8,867 nucleotides of DNA from JAHDDY01 sp964549375 (GTDB lineage Bacteria; Pseudomonadota; Alphaproteobacteria; Rhodobacterales; Rhodobacteraceae), in assembly GCA_964549375.1 (NCBI GenBank), contig CAZJWF010000121.1, forward strand, positions 1-8,867, given 5' to 3'. The notes below the pieces were generated by a model. It had not been told where the DNA came from and ran no database searches. It saw only the letters and a program-made list of their open reading frames with translations. Positions 1-6,758 of the stretch are shown here, piece after piece (within the stretch, counting starts at the first letter, position 1; the number at the start of each line of letters is the position of its first letter). The position numbers were made by a program, and so were the translations under genes.

Positions 1-111
1 GACATTGCTCATCCAGTGACGTACATTCGCCCGTATGATGAGTTCATGGATGGCCGTTTCGAGCGCGTCGAGGTGGGCGAACTGAGCGACAAAAGAAATA
101 TCACGTGGTAA
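1..111 (+). CDS. C-terminal fragment of an unrecognised protein (5' end outside window)
   Basis: Frame 1 is open from the first base and stops at TAA 109-111, giving 36 residues that begin DIAHPVTYIRPYDEF and end KRNITW. The stretch is polar, with an aromatic/proline-rich start and an acidic middle (ERVEVGEL), like the end of a soluble globular domain; there is no membrane segment. I do not recognise the family and assign no function. The gene runs in the same direction as the CreA/YjbQ pair but is separated from it by about 300 bases, so it probably belongs to another transcription unit. That it is coding is inferred from protein-like composition and the clean stop, not from homology. Confidence 0.6.
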   Translation, partial: DIAHPVTYIRPYDEFMDGRFERVEVGELSDKRNITW

Positions 112-417
112 TTTGACTGGCGTTGCCCTTCTCCTTGCGCTTACGGCGACGCTCGGATGACTTCGCGCAAGTTCTGCGGGTCGGATGGGCACAAATGGCC
201 GTTCGATACGCTTCATCCGAGAGCCATCGCATATCCGGTCTGCTCAAACCGCAATATTCTGCCACGCTACGTATGGATGAAGGCCATTGTAGTGTCAGCT
301 GTTTTGCCCCATTTGTCAGATCAAGTTTTCCAAGCCGGGCAAGCGGAACGCAATTCATGCGGTTTTTCCAGAGCGCTCGTCGCGGAATGTTTCTGTTGTT
401 CTGACTGGAGGCTCACC
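112..417. other. 306-base stretch with no convincing gene
   Basis: Several overlapping open frames run through here on both strands, but none has a good ribosome site or a recognisable product. The creA frame stays open back to an ATG at 157, yet the added residues look random and would bury the signal peptide. A possible 8-bp stem with one G-U pair (120-127 with 145-152, 17-base loop) follows the upstream stop but has no T-tract. I found no clear -35/-10 pair for creA. The stretch probably holds the end of the upstream transcript and the promoter/leader of creA, but this is inference. Confidence 0.5.
407..411 (+). promoter_or_regulatory. Ribosome binding site that fixes the creA start
   Basis: GGAGG lies 6 bases before the ATG at 418. 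It supports that start over the in-frame ATG at 157, and the signal peptide begins exactly there. Confidence 0.75.
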
Positions 418-906
418 ATGCGCCGATTTTTGCTTGCCCTCTCACTGGCGATTCCGAGCGCCGCATCTGCCGAACAGATCGGCGAGGTATCGACCGTTTT
501 TAAGTTGTTGGGTGCAAATCATAAAATTGTGGTCGAAGCCTTTGACGATCCGAAAGTCGAGGGTGTTTCGTGCTTCCTCTCTCGTGCAAAAACGGGCGGG
601 ATACGCGGGTCATTGGGTCTCGCGGAGGATACCTCGGATGCCTCGCTGGATTGCCGCCAGACTGGTCCAGTTAGTTATCTGGATGAACTCGAAGCCGGGG
701 AACAGGTGTTTCGTCAGCGCACGTCGATCCTGTTTAAAAAACTGCAAGTGGTTCGGTTCTATGATCCGACCCGAAACGCGCTCGTCTATCTGACCTATTC
801 GGATAAGGTTATCGATGGGTCGCCGAAAAATTCAATTTCGTCCGTCGTCGTTGAGCCTTGGGGCGCCGAGGGTGCCTTGCCTGAACCACCGACATACGAT
901 GATTGA
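418..906 (+). CDS. creA: CreA family secreted protein
   Basis: This 162-residue protein carries a signal peptide: a basic start (MRR), a hydrophobic core to about residue 13 and an Ala-Ser-Ala site at 16-18, so the mature protein should be periplasmic. The mature part shows the conserved CreA pattern: GEVSTVFKLLG (22-32), a VEAFDDPKVEGVSC segment (39-52), SRAKTGGIRGSLGLAEDTSD (55-74), and later KKLQVVRFYD and YSDKVIDGSPKNS. Two cysteines (52 and 79) are both in the mature part and could form a disulfide. The molecular role of CreA is unknown; the name comes from the E. coli creABCD locus, but no creB, creC or creD homologue is here. The length suits the family. The stop overlaps the yjbQ start by 8 bases (ATGATTGA), so the two are probably cotranslated. 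Confidence 0.93.
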   Translation: MRRFLLALSLAIPSAASAEQIGEVSTVFKLLGANHKIVVEAFDDPKVEGVSCFLSRAKTGGIRGSLGLAEDTSDASLDCRQTGPVSYLDELEAGEQVFRQRTSILFKKLQVVRFYDPTRNALVYLTYSDKVIDGSPKNSISSVVVEPWGAEGALPEPPTYDD

Positions 907-1321
907 ACAGGCGGTTCGGCTGTTCCAGATCACGACACGCGGGGCTGCATTTTATGACCTGACCAGACAGGTCATGGATTGGGTGCGAGAATGCGAAGCG
1001 GGCAGTGGACTTCTGACGCTGCATGTCAAACATACCTCGTGTTCATTGACGATTCAGGAAAATGCGGACCCGGATGTCCAGCGTGACTTGCTGACGGCGC
1101 TGGATGGTTTTGCGCCGCGCGAAGCGCGCTATCGTCATAATAGCGAAGGACCGGACGATATGCCGGCGCATATCCGAACGATGCTGACGGCGACGTCTCT
1201 GTCCGTGCCTGTCATTGGCGGCGCGCTTCAACTGGGGACGTGGCAAGGCATCTATCTGATCGAGCATCGTGACGCGCCGCATCTCCGCGAGATCGCGGCA
1301 CATCTGAGCTTTGAGGCTTGA
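899..1321 (+). CDS. yjbQ: YjbQ/UPF0047 family protein, secondary thiamine-phosphate synthase family
   Basis: This 140-residue cytosolic protein matches the YjbQ family over its whole length. Visible signatures are HTSCSLTIQENADPDVQRDL (45-64), RHNSEGPDDMPAHIR (79-93), the LGTWQGIYLIEHR segment (112-124) and a short C-terminal helix. Family members have a weak, probably secondary, thiamine-phosphate synthase activity in E. coli; the true substrate is unsettled, so the product name is a family label rather than a shown function. The frame is open further upstream, but ATG 899 matches the family N terminus and normal length. No ribosome site precedes this ATG. The start lies inside the end of creA (ATGATTGA), pointing to translation by reinitiation after creA. 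The key histidine (45) and the EN.D residues are intact. Confidence 0.93.
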   Translation: MIEQAVRLFQITTRGAAFYDLTRQVMDWVRECEAGSGLLTLHVKHTSCSLTIQENADPDVQRDLLTALDGFAPREARYRHNSEGPDDMPAHIRTMLTATSLSVPVIGGALQLGTWQGIYLIEHRDAPHLREIAAHLSFEA

Positions 1322-1338
1322 CGACGTCATGCGTCAAG
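1317..1338. terminator. Possible weak two-way terminator hairpin between convergent genes
   Basis: CTTGACG (1317-1323) and CGTCAAG (1332-1338) form a perfect 7-bp stem with an 8-base loop, starting at the yjbQ stop. A second small stem, GAGGA/TCCTC (1342-1346 with 1354-1358), follows. Both lie at the 35-base junction of converging genes, where a shared terminator would be expected. There is no T-run on either side, so intrinsic termination is uncertain. Confidence 0.3.
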
Positions 1339-1356
1339 GCGGAGGAGCGCGCATCC

Positions 1357-2097
1357 TCAGATACAGCGCCCGCCGTCGACTTCCATACAGACCCCCGTGA
1401 TCATACTGGCCTCATCCGAGCAGAGGTAACAGGCTGCATTGCCCATATCTTCGGGCGTTGAAAAGCGGCCCATTGGGATCGTTGACAAAAATTTTGCCCG
1501 CATTTCTGGTGTGTCTTCTCCCATGAAGGATTTTAACAGCGGTGTCTCACCCGCAACTGGGTTCAGGGCGTTCACCCGCACGCCGCCAGGGGCCAATTCG
1601 ACCGCCATAGCTTTTGTCGCGGTGATCATCCAGCCTTTGGAGGCGTTGTACCAACTGAGGCGCGGGCGTGGGCTAATCCCGGCGGTCGAGGCGACATTGA
1701 GAATGTTGCCTCGGCCCGCGGCGCGCATATGCGGCACCAAATGTTTAGCGGTCAGGTAGACGGACTTGGCATTGACTGCGAAAATTCGATCGAACTCATC
1801 CTCGTCAACCTCATCCATCGGCTGCGGCAAGTGTGTGATCCCGGCGTTATTGACAAGAATATCAACCCGTCCAAATTCCTGCAGGGCGGTATCGGCGATG
1901 CCTTTTACCGCGTCATTGTCGCTGACATCTGCTTGATGTGCGATGGCGGAGAGTTCGCTGGCAAGGGCATTGGCGGCATCGGCGTTCAGGTCCACGATCA
2001 TGACTTTCGCACCCTCGGCAGCAAACTTTCGGACGATCCCGGCACCAAAACCGGATGCGCCGCCCGTCACGATGGCCGTTTTCCCCTCTAAGCGCAT
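1357..2097 (-). CDS. Classical SDR family NAD(P)-dependent oxidoreductase
   Basis: This 246-residue protein has every hallmark of a classical short-chain dehydrogenase: the cofactor motif TGGASGFG (11-18), an acidic residue ending the second strand (Asp36, favouring NAD over NADP), NNAG (83-86), and the catalytic set Asn109, Ser137, Tyr150 and Lys154 in YNASK. It ends in a conserved-looking EVDGGRCI tail. Similar proteins are usually labelled 3-oxoacyl-ACP reductase or glucose 1-dehydrogenase, but the sequence does not fix the substrate, so I give no symbol. GGGAGG five bases before the ATG makes the start clear. It lies 72 bases downstream of the carbon-nitrogen hydrolase on the same strand and may be the last gene of that operon, or separately transcribed; I saw no clear promoter in the gap. 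Confidence 0.93.
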   Translation of the reverse strand: MRLEGKTAIVTGGASGFGAGIVRKFAAEGAKVMIVDLNADAANALASELSAIAHQADVSDNDAVKGIADTALQEFGRVDILVNNAGITHLPQPMDEVDEDEFDRIFAVNAKSVYLTAKHLVPHMRAAGRGNILNVASTAGISPRPRLSWYNASKGWMITATKAMAVELAPGGVRVNALNPVAGETPLLKSFMGEDTPEMRAKFLSTIPMGRFSTPEDMGNAACYLCSDEASMITGVCMEVDGGRCI

Positions 2098-2102
2098 TTT
2101 TT

Positions 2103-2108
2103 CCTCCC
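2103..2108 (-). promoter_or_regulatory. Strong ribosome binding site of the SDR gene
   Basis: GGGAGG on the minus strand, 5 bases (all A) before the ATG at 2097. It is the strongest such site in the minus-strand block and fits a gene translated independently rather than by coupling. Confidence 0.7.
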
Positions 2109-2169
2109 AATGGCGTGTAGATTTGTGCTTGCGCTTAACTCTGGCCTATCGAGAGAAGGTTGTCATCGT

Positions 2170-3060
2170 TTACGCGCTGCGCCACTCGACGCGATAGAGG
2201 TCATCTCGCCGATCTTCGAAATTTCGTGCGGCTCCGTTCTTACGTGCCCAATCGAGTAATCCTAGATCGAGGTCTGCGAAGATAATCTGCTCGACATTCT
2301 CGCTTGCTTCAGTTGCGATCCCGTCCCGCGCAAATGGATGATCGCTGGGGGTCATTATGGCACTTTGCGCGTAGTTGATGTCGATGTTTTCCACCCCGGA
2401 GACGTGCCCAACATTACCTGCAGTGATCACGAAAATCTGGTTCTCAACGGTTCGCGCCTGACTGCAATATCGCACGCGTAAGTGGCCTGCTCGCACGTCT
2501 GTTGCGTAGGGGACGAACAAAATGCGCGCGCCGTCATCGGCTTGCTTGCGAGCGAGTTCTGGGAATTCTGAATCGTAACAGACCTGAACGGCAATCGGAC
2601 CGTGTTCAGTCGGAATGACCCGTAGTTCAGATGCGCCGGTGATGTTCCACACGGCCCTTTCATCGGGGGTCGGATGGAGCTTTGGTTGTCGATGAATGGT
2701 GCCGTCGGGAAGAAAGATAAAGCTGGTATTGTGTAGTCCTGCTTCGGTCCGCTCTGCGGTAGACCCGCCGATAAGCGTGATCCCATGACGTTGCGCCATC
2801 GCGCCAAGGCGGGCTTTGAAATCAGGCAAGTGCCCGACAAGGGCGTCCATCGCATCGTGTGGCGATAGGCGCTCGCCCAGGCTCAAAAGCGGCAGTGTAA
2901 ACCACTCAGGGAAAGCGACAAAAGCACAGCCGTAGTCTGCGGTGATACGCGTAAACTCTTCGATGCGGGTATAGAAGCTGTCGATGTCATTGAGCGTCTG
3001 CATTTCAAACTGAACCGCAGCAACTCGAACCATTTTTGAGTTATGATATGGCTCAGTCAT
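2170..3060 (-). CDS. Carbon-nitrogen hydrolase (nitrilase superfamily amidase)
   Basis: This 296-residue cytosolic enzyme has the nitrilase-fold Glu-Lys-Cys triad: Glu52 in AFPEWF, Lys127 in PKLHPTPDE and Cys161 in QVCYDSEFPE. It also has the family start VRVAAVQFE and a LIGGS segment (96-100). Such enzymes hydrolyse amides or carbamoyl groups to acid and ammonia. The signature variants recall the uncharacterised YhcX-like amidase branch; the substrate cannot be read from sequence. The frame extends upstream to 3174, but that would overlap tyrA by 122 bases with unconvincing sequence. ATG 3060, with GGAAGAA upstream and the overlap ATGACTGA with the tyrA stop, is the better start; an inner ATG (residue 10) is possible. 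Coupling to tyrA suggests an amide linked to aromatic amino acids or a repair role, which is inference. Confidence 0.9.
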   Translation of the reverse strand: MTEPYHNSKMVRVAAVQFEMQTLNDIDSFYTRIEEFTRITADYGCAFVAFPEWFTLPLLSLGERLSPHDAMDALVGHLPDFKARLGAMAQRHGITLIGGSTAERTEAGLHNTSFIFLPDGTIHRQPKLHPTPDERAVWNITGASELRVIPTEHGPIAVQVCYDSEFPELARKQADDGARILFVPYATDVRAGHLRVRYCSQARTVENQIFVITAGNVGHVSGVENIDINYAQSAIMTPSDHPFARDGIATEASENVEQIIFADLDLGLLDWARKNGAARNFEDRRDDLYRVEWRSA

Positions 3061-3967
3061 CGGGCTTTCTTCCGCGACCAAAGTTCGCTGCATCGACATC
3101 TTGGCCCGCTTCAACGATGTTCCGCCGGATTGCCCGAGTCCGGGTGAATTGGTCGAACAGCATTTCTCCATCACCTTTGCGGATCGCGCGCTGAAGCGCG
3201 AAAAGGTCTTCGGTTAGGCGCCCCAAGACTTCGAGCGTGGCATCTTTGTTATGCAAAAAGACGTCGCGCCACATCGTCGGATCAGAGGCCGCGATGCGGG
3301 TGAAGTCCCGAAAACCTGCGGCAGAATACTTAATGACTTCAGAGCCTGTCACGGTCTCCAACTCGTTGGCCGTTCCGCAGATCGTGTATGCGATCAGGTG
3401 CGGAATATGCGATGTGACGGCGAGTACCCGATCATGATGTTCGGGCGTCATCGTTTCGACATTCGAGCCAAGCGCCTCCCAAAATTCGCGGACCATCTTC
3501 ACCGCTGCGGCGTCACCGCCCGGAACTGGCGTCACGATGCACCAGCGACGATCGAACAATTCGGCAAAACCGGCGGCTGGCCCTGATTCTTCTGTCCCAG
3601 CAATTGGATGGGCGGGAACGAGGTGGACTCCCTCGGGTAAATGCGGCCTGGCCTGCGCGACCACCGATGCTTTGACAGAACCGACATCAGACAGCACTGC
3701 GCCCGATTTCATATACGGGGCGATTTCTTTCGTGATTGCTTCGATTGTTCCGACAGGCGTGCACAGAATAACGAGGTCGGCATCTTTGACCGCTTCGGTC
3801 GCGGTGTCGCAGACTTGATCAACAAAACCGATACCCAAGGCTGCGTCTCGCGTTTCGGCTGACCGGGCATATCCGACGATATTTCCAACGAGGTTGGCGC
3901 GCTTCGCTGCGTGGCCGATTGACGAACCAATCAGGCCGAGGCCGATAAGGGCAAGTTTCGGGATCAT
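3053..3967 (-). CDS. tyrA: Prephenate/arogenate dehydrogenase (TyrA)
   Basis: This 304-residue protein would catalyse the NAD(P)-dependent oxidative decarboxylation of prephenate or arogenate in tyrosine synthesis, in the cytosol. The N-terminal Rossmann domain shows GLGLIG (9-14), a CTPVGT segment (69-74) and DVGSVK (94-99). The dehydrogenase signature HPIAGTEESGP (120-130) carries the conserved catalytic-type His120. The helical C-terminal half has HDRVLAVTSHIPHLIAY (178-194) and a GFRDFTRIAASDP segment with the expected substrate-binding arginines. There is no fused chorismate mutase or ACT domain, as expected since the mutase is encoded upstream. The ATG overlaps the hisC stop by ATGA and the gene end overlaps the hydrolase start. 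Whether prephenate or arogenate is preferred cannot be told; alphaproteobacterial members often accept both. Confidence 0.95.
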   Translation of the reverse strand: MIPKLALIGLGLIGSSIGHAAKRANLVGNIVGYARSAETRDAALGIGFVDQVCDTATEAVKDADLVILCTPVGTIEAITKEIAPYMKSGAVLSDVGSVKASVVAQARPHLPEGVHLVPAHPIAGTEESGPAAGFAELFDRRWCIVTPVPGGDAAAVKMVREFWEALGSNVETMTPEHHDRVLAVTSHIPHLIAYTICGTANELETVTGSEVIKYSAAGFRDFTRIAASDPTMWRDVFLHNKDATLEVLGRLTEDLFALQRAIRKGDGEMLFDQFTRTRAIRRNIVEAGQDVDAANFGRGRKPDD

Positions 3968-5055
3968 GCGTGAAAATCCCGCATTGCATCGATGAGGAGG
4001 CCATTTTCTTCTGCTGTCCCAATCGAGATACGCAGATGCCCCGGTAGGTCATAGCCTTCCATCCGCCGGATCAAGATACCGCGCGTTTGCAGGAACTTAT
4101 CGGTTTTCTCCGCCGAGTGATCGCCATCGACTCCAGTTTCGACTAACAGAAAGTTTCCTTCGGATGGCGTTACTGTCAGGCCCAGCGCGCTGAGAGATTC
4201 AGACACCCGCGCGCGTTGGGCCGCATTGTCGGCGCGGGTTTCCTCGACAAATGCCGTGTCTTGAATCGCTGCGGTGCCTGCGGCCTGTGCCGGGGCAGAG
4301 GTGTTGAAAGGACCGCGTGCGCGATGCAGTGCATCGATTACGGCGGGGGGGCCATAACACCAACCAAGGCGCAATGCGGCGAGGCCGTGAATTTTTGAAA
4401 ACGTGCGCGTCATAATCACGTCCTCGCGTTCTTCGACGAGGGCCGTGCCGGGATCGTAGTCTTTATTTCCGACGTATTCGGCATAGGCTGCGTCAATGAC
4501 TAACAAGGCTTGTGATGACAATCCTTCGCGCAAACGGCGGATTTCGCTGTCACTAACGAGAGTTCCTGTCGGATTGTTCGGATTGGCCAGAAAAACCAGT
4601 TTGGTTTTTTCATTCGCTGCGTCCAGCAATGCATCGACATCAGCAGTCAAGTCTTTCTCCGGCGCAGAAATCGGATCGGCACCGACGGCTTTTGCCGAGA
4701 TTGCATACATCAGGAACCCGTGCGCGGAATGTAAGACTTCATCCCCCGGCCCCGCGTAAGCAAGGCACAGTAACGACAGGATTTCGTCGGACCCTGATCC
4801 AATGACAATCCGCTCGACATCTAAATCTTCGGACTTGGCAATCGCTTTACGAAGCGCGACTGCGCCGCCATCGGGATAGAGCGCCAGTGTTTCGCCAGCA
4901 GCGCGAAAGGCCTCAATGGCCTTTGGGCTGGCACCGTGAGGATTTTCATTTGACGACAGTTTAACGATCCGGTTCGCACCCGCGACTTCGGATTTTCCAC
5001 CCACATAAGGTGAAATCCGCATCAATCCAGGTTTCGGTTTTGGCGTCATGCTCAT
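3964..5055 (-). CDS. hisC: HisC-type aminotransferase (histidinol-phosphate / aromatic)
   Basis: This 363-residue fold-type I PLP aminotransferase has the HisC pattern: SSNENPHGASP (34-44), SGSDEI (87-92), NPNNPTG (158-164), DAAYAEY (188-194) contacting the PLP ring, the Schiff-base lysine Lys221 in TFSK, and Arg341 in LRISIG for the substrate carboxylate. Length is normal. HisC enzymes convert imidazole-acetol phosphate to histidinol phosphate, and many also transaminate prephenate, phenylpyruvate or 4-hydroxyphenylpyruvate. Placement between chorismate mutase and tyrA, with no other his gene in view, suggests aromatic amino acid transamination, perhaps alongside histidine synthesis; that is inference from context. 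Both ends overlap neighbours by ATGA. A second ATG two codons in (5049) could serve as start. Confidence 0.93.
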   Translation of the reverse strand: MSMTPKPKPGLMRISPYVGGKSEVAGANRIVKLSSNENPHGASPKAIEAFRAAGETLALYPDGGAVALRKAIAKSEDLDVERIVIGSGSDEILSLLCLAYAGPGDEVLHSAHGFLMYAISAKAVGADPISAPEKDLTADVDALLDAANEKTKLVFLANPNNPTGTLVSDSEIRRLREGLSSQALLVIDAAYAEYVGNKDYDPGTALVEEREDVIMTRTFSKIHGLAALRLGWCYGPPAVIDALHRARGPFNTSAPAQAAGTAAIQDTAFVEETRADNAAQRARVSESLSALGLTVTPSEGNFLLVETGVDGDHSAEKTDKFLQTRGILIRRMEGYDLPGHLRISIGTAEENGLLIDAMRDFHA

Positions 5056-5945
5056 GTCTCGTTCGCATCAATGGGACGGATAGGGGTGGCGTAAGCACCG
5101 ACAACAGCAATACTCGCGGCGGGAACTTTTAGTGCTTCTGCGATGGATTGGTGCATTTGGGCTTTGGGCTCCACATGATATCCCGCAACGCGGATCAGCA
5201 CGTTCTCGCCCGAAGAGTGCAGCGGGGAAGCGTCAATCTCGGCGCGACTGAGGGCGCTCGCAATCCCGGATCGGCTCGTTGCCTGATCGAGTTGAACGGC
5301 TAAAAGCGTCTCATCATCCCCGGTTGATTCCAGAACCGCACGACCGACACAATACCCGGCAATTTCGGACCCATAGAACGGCAACGCCGCGATAACGCGC
5401 GGCGCGGAAGCGTCCCGGCTCATACATGCCGTCCACCAAGCGCCTTCGCGCTCGCCCTCGAATTGGGCGGATGCGACGCCAATCGAAGCAGCTTCGCTCT
5501 GGATGTCGTTGGCGACCAATCCAAAGGACTCGCGCGGGGTTAGTTTCGCGGATGCCCCAAAATGCTCGCGGGTCAATGCTAGCAGGTCGCGGCGGTCGCC
5601 TTGCTCTGCTTGAGCCTGAACCGACACCGATAGGGTGGATTGCATCGCCGTAAACGCCCCAATCATCTGCCGCCACAGGCTGAACACCAGGTCAAAGGGC
5701 AAGGGGGAGCGGTTTTGAATATGAAGGCGGCGAATGATGTTGGCTTCGCGGGCAGGGCGGTATGCCCCTTTGGGCAGAGTTCCGTCAGGTAAGCGTTTTG
5801 TTTCGGCAACTTGTCTGACCAATTCGGCACGGCGCATCAGAAGTTGGTGCATCTGGTCATCTATTGCATCGATTTCGACGCGAATATTGCCAAGTGCAGC
5901 GGCATCTTGGTGTTGTTTTCCTGTTGCTTGTGCTTCGCTCGTCAT
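5052..5945 (-). CDS. Chorismate mutase (AroQ type) with long atypical C-terminal region
   Basis: Residues about 18-104 form an AroQ-type all-helical chorismate mutase converting chorismate to prephenate. Residues matching the E. coli active site are Arg22 and Arg39, Lys50, and Arg66-Glu67, with Gln102 near the last helix position. A short insertion (about 52-61) precedes the RPARE motif, which I believe is common in alphaproteobacterial members. The remaining roughly 190 residues show no catalytic signature of prephenate dehydratase, although 209-257 (GDDETLLAV to VAGYH) looks faintly like an ACT regulatory domain. Calling it a P-protein would therefore be wrong. The gene begins the coupled run with hisC and tyrA, supplying their substrate. 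AAGG eight bases before the ATG and a possible promoter in the 48-base gap upstream fit a transcript start here. Confidence 0.9.
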   Translation of the reverse strand: MTSEAQATGKQHQDAAALGNIRVEIDAIDDQMHQLLMRRAELVRQVAETKRLPDGTLPKGAYRPAREANIIRRLHIQNRSPLPFDLVFSLWRQMIGAFTAMQSTLSVSVQAQAEQGDRRDLLALTREHFGASAKLTPRESFGLVANDIQSEAASIGVASAQFEGEREGAWWTACMSRDASAPRVIAALPFYGSEIAGYCVGRAVLESTGDDETLLAVQLDQATSRSGIASALSRAEIDASPLHSSGENVLIRVAGYHVEPKAQMHQSIAEALKVPAASIAVVGAYATPIRPIDANET

Positions 5946-5968
5946 GACCCCACCCTTGCTTCGCGTCA

Positions 5969-5997
5969 GCTTTAGGGCGCTATTGGTTCAGTTTCAA
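5969..5997 (-). promoter_or_regulatory. Possible promoter of the chorismate mutase–hisC–tyrA operon
   Basis: On the minus strand TTGAAA (5992-5997) and TAAAGC (5969-5974) are 17 bases apart, a standard spacing, just upstream of the chorismate mutase and overlapping the methyltransferase stop. The -35 matches well, the -10 poorly. It is a candidate only; the methyltransferase could instead be cotranscribed. Confidence 0.28.
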
Positions 5998-6758
5998 TCG
6001 CGGTTTGAAGCGCCAACCGGCTTGGCGGGTTTGGGAGCAAGCCCTTTGATCGGGTCGAGCAAACCGCCAGATCGTGCCGCGATGCCATTACGGGGCAGAG
6101 CAAAAACCTGTTTCGACGCCTCGACAATCAGCGCGCCAGCAAAGCGCCGGGCGTCAACCTTACGCCCAAACCGCTCCGCTGCGCCGGAGGTTCGTAACCA
6201 AAACCGGCGATCACTCGGCGGGAAATAGAGGGCACCTGCATGAAATTCAGGCGTCAAACTATGGTCTCGTAGCAGGCGGTTAAGCTGTTTCGCCGAAAAC
6301 GGACGTCCGATGCCGAATGGTGTATTATCAGACCGCGCCCATAAGCCCTGCCGGTTCGCTGCGACAATGATTACGCGGCCCTCAGGTGCCAAAATACGCC
6401 AAACCTCTTTCATTAACGCGTCAATCCGGGGTTCTGATTCGACCGTATGGGTCAGGATGAGTCGGTCGACAAAGCCGTTAGGTAGAGGAAGCTCGCCGGG
6501 GCGAACCAAAGCCGTTGTGCTCAGTCCGTCGCGCGGCCAAACCCCGGCCCCTTGTGCTTCAGGCATGAAACATAGCGTCCGCAATGCTTCTTTCTGAAAG
6601 GGGCGGAGGAGGGGGGCGGAAAAGCCGTAACCCACGACATTCGCTCCCTTCACGTTGGGCCATATGCCCCGTAATGTCCGTTGCAGGCTGCGCTGTGCAA
6701 CCGCGCCGAGGTGGTGCGTGTAGTAAAAGTCCCAGAGCGATGCGATGTCGAGATGCAC
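5994..6758 (-). CDS. Class I SAM-dependent methyltransferase-like protein
   Basis: Starting at GTG 6758, this 254-residue protein begins MHLDIASLWDFYYTHHLG. It shows a methyltransferase layout: a motif-I-like strand-turn (NVVGYGFSAPLLRPF), an LPLPNGFVDRLILTHTVE strand with the acidic end typical of this fold, and LMKEVWRILAPEGRVIIVAANR, the usual later strand and helix. A GRPFSAKQLNRLL segment follows, and a basic, proline-rich tail that is probably disordered. Motif I is degenerate (no plain GxGxG), so activity is not certain, and I know no substrate. The frame extends to a TTG at 6806, but the added residues are arginine-rich and unconvincing, and the VHLD start fits relatives better; AAAGG lies 9 bases before the GTG. 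It faces gloB head to head, a pairing I recall from related alphaproteobacteria. Confidence 0.82.
   Translation of the reverse strand: MHLDIASLWDFYYTHHLGAVAQRSLQRTLRGIWPNVKGANVVGYGFSAPLLRPFQKEALRTLCFMPEAQGAGVWPRDGLSTTALVRPGELPLPNGFVDRLILTHTVESEPRIDALMKEVWRILAPEGRVIIVAANRQGLWARSDNTPFGIGRPFSAKQLNRLLRDHSLTPEFHAGALYFPPSDRRFWLRTSGAAERFGRKVDARRFAGALIVEASKQVFALPRNGIAARSGGLLDPIKGLAPKPAKPVGASNRD

Noticed and set aside
101..358. 85-residue minus-strand frame in the gap before creA
   Set aside because: It has no recognisable domain, reads into the end of the upstream gene and has a biased basic tail; chance is more likely.
157..417. Extension of the CreA frame upstream to ATG 157
   Set aside because: It would place 87 unconvincing residues before a clear signal peptide; GGAGG directly precedes ATG 418.
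3061..3174. N-terminal extension of the carbon-nitrogen hydrolase to 3174
   Set aside because: It would overlap tyrA by 122 bases, adds residues unlike the family start, and a good ribosome site and stop-start overlap sit at 3060.
5052..5945. Annotation as a bifunctional chorismate mutase/prephenate dehydratase (PheA)
   Set aside because: No dehydratase catalytic signature is visible in the C-terminal region; only the mutase part is supported.
5734..6228. 164-residue plus-strand frame across chorismate mutase and methyltransferase
   Set aside because: It is antisense to two convincing genes and has low-complexity, basic composition; a shadow frame.
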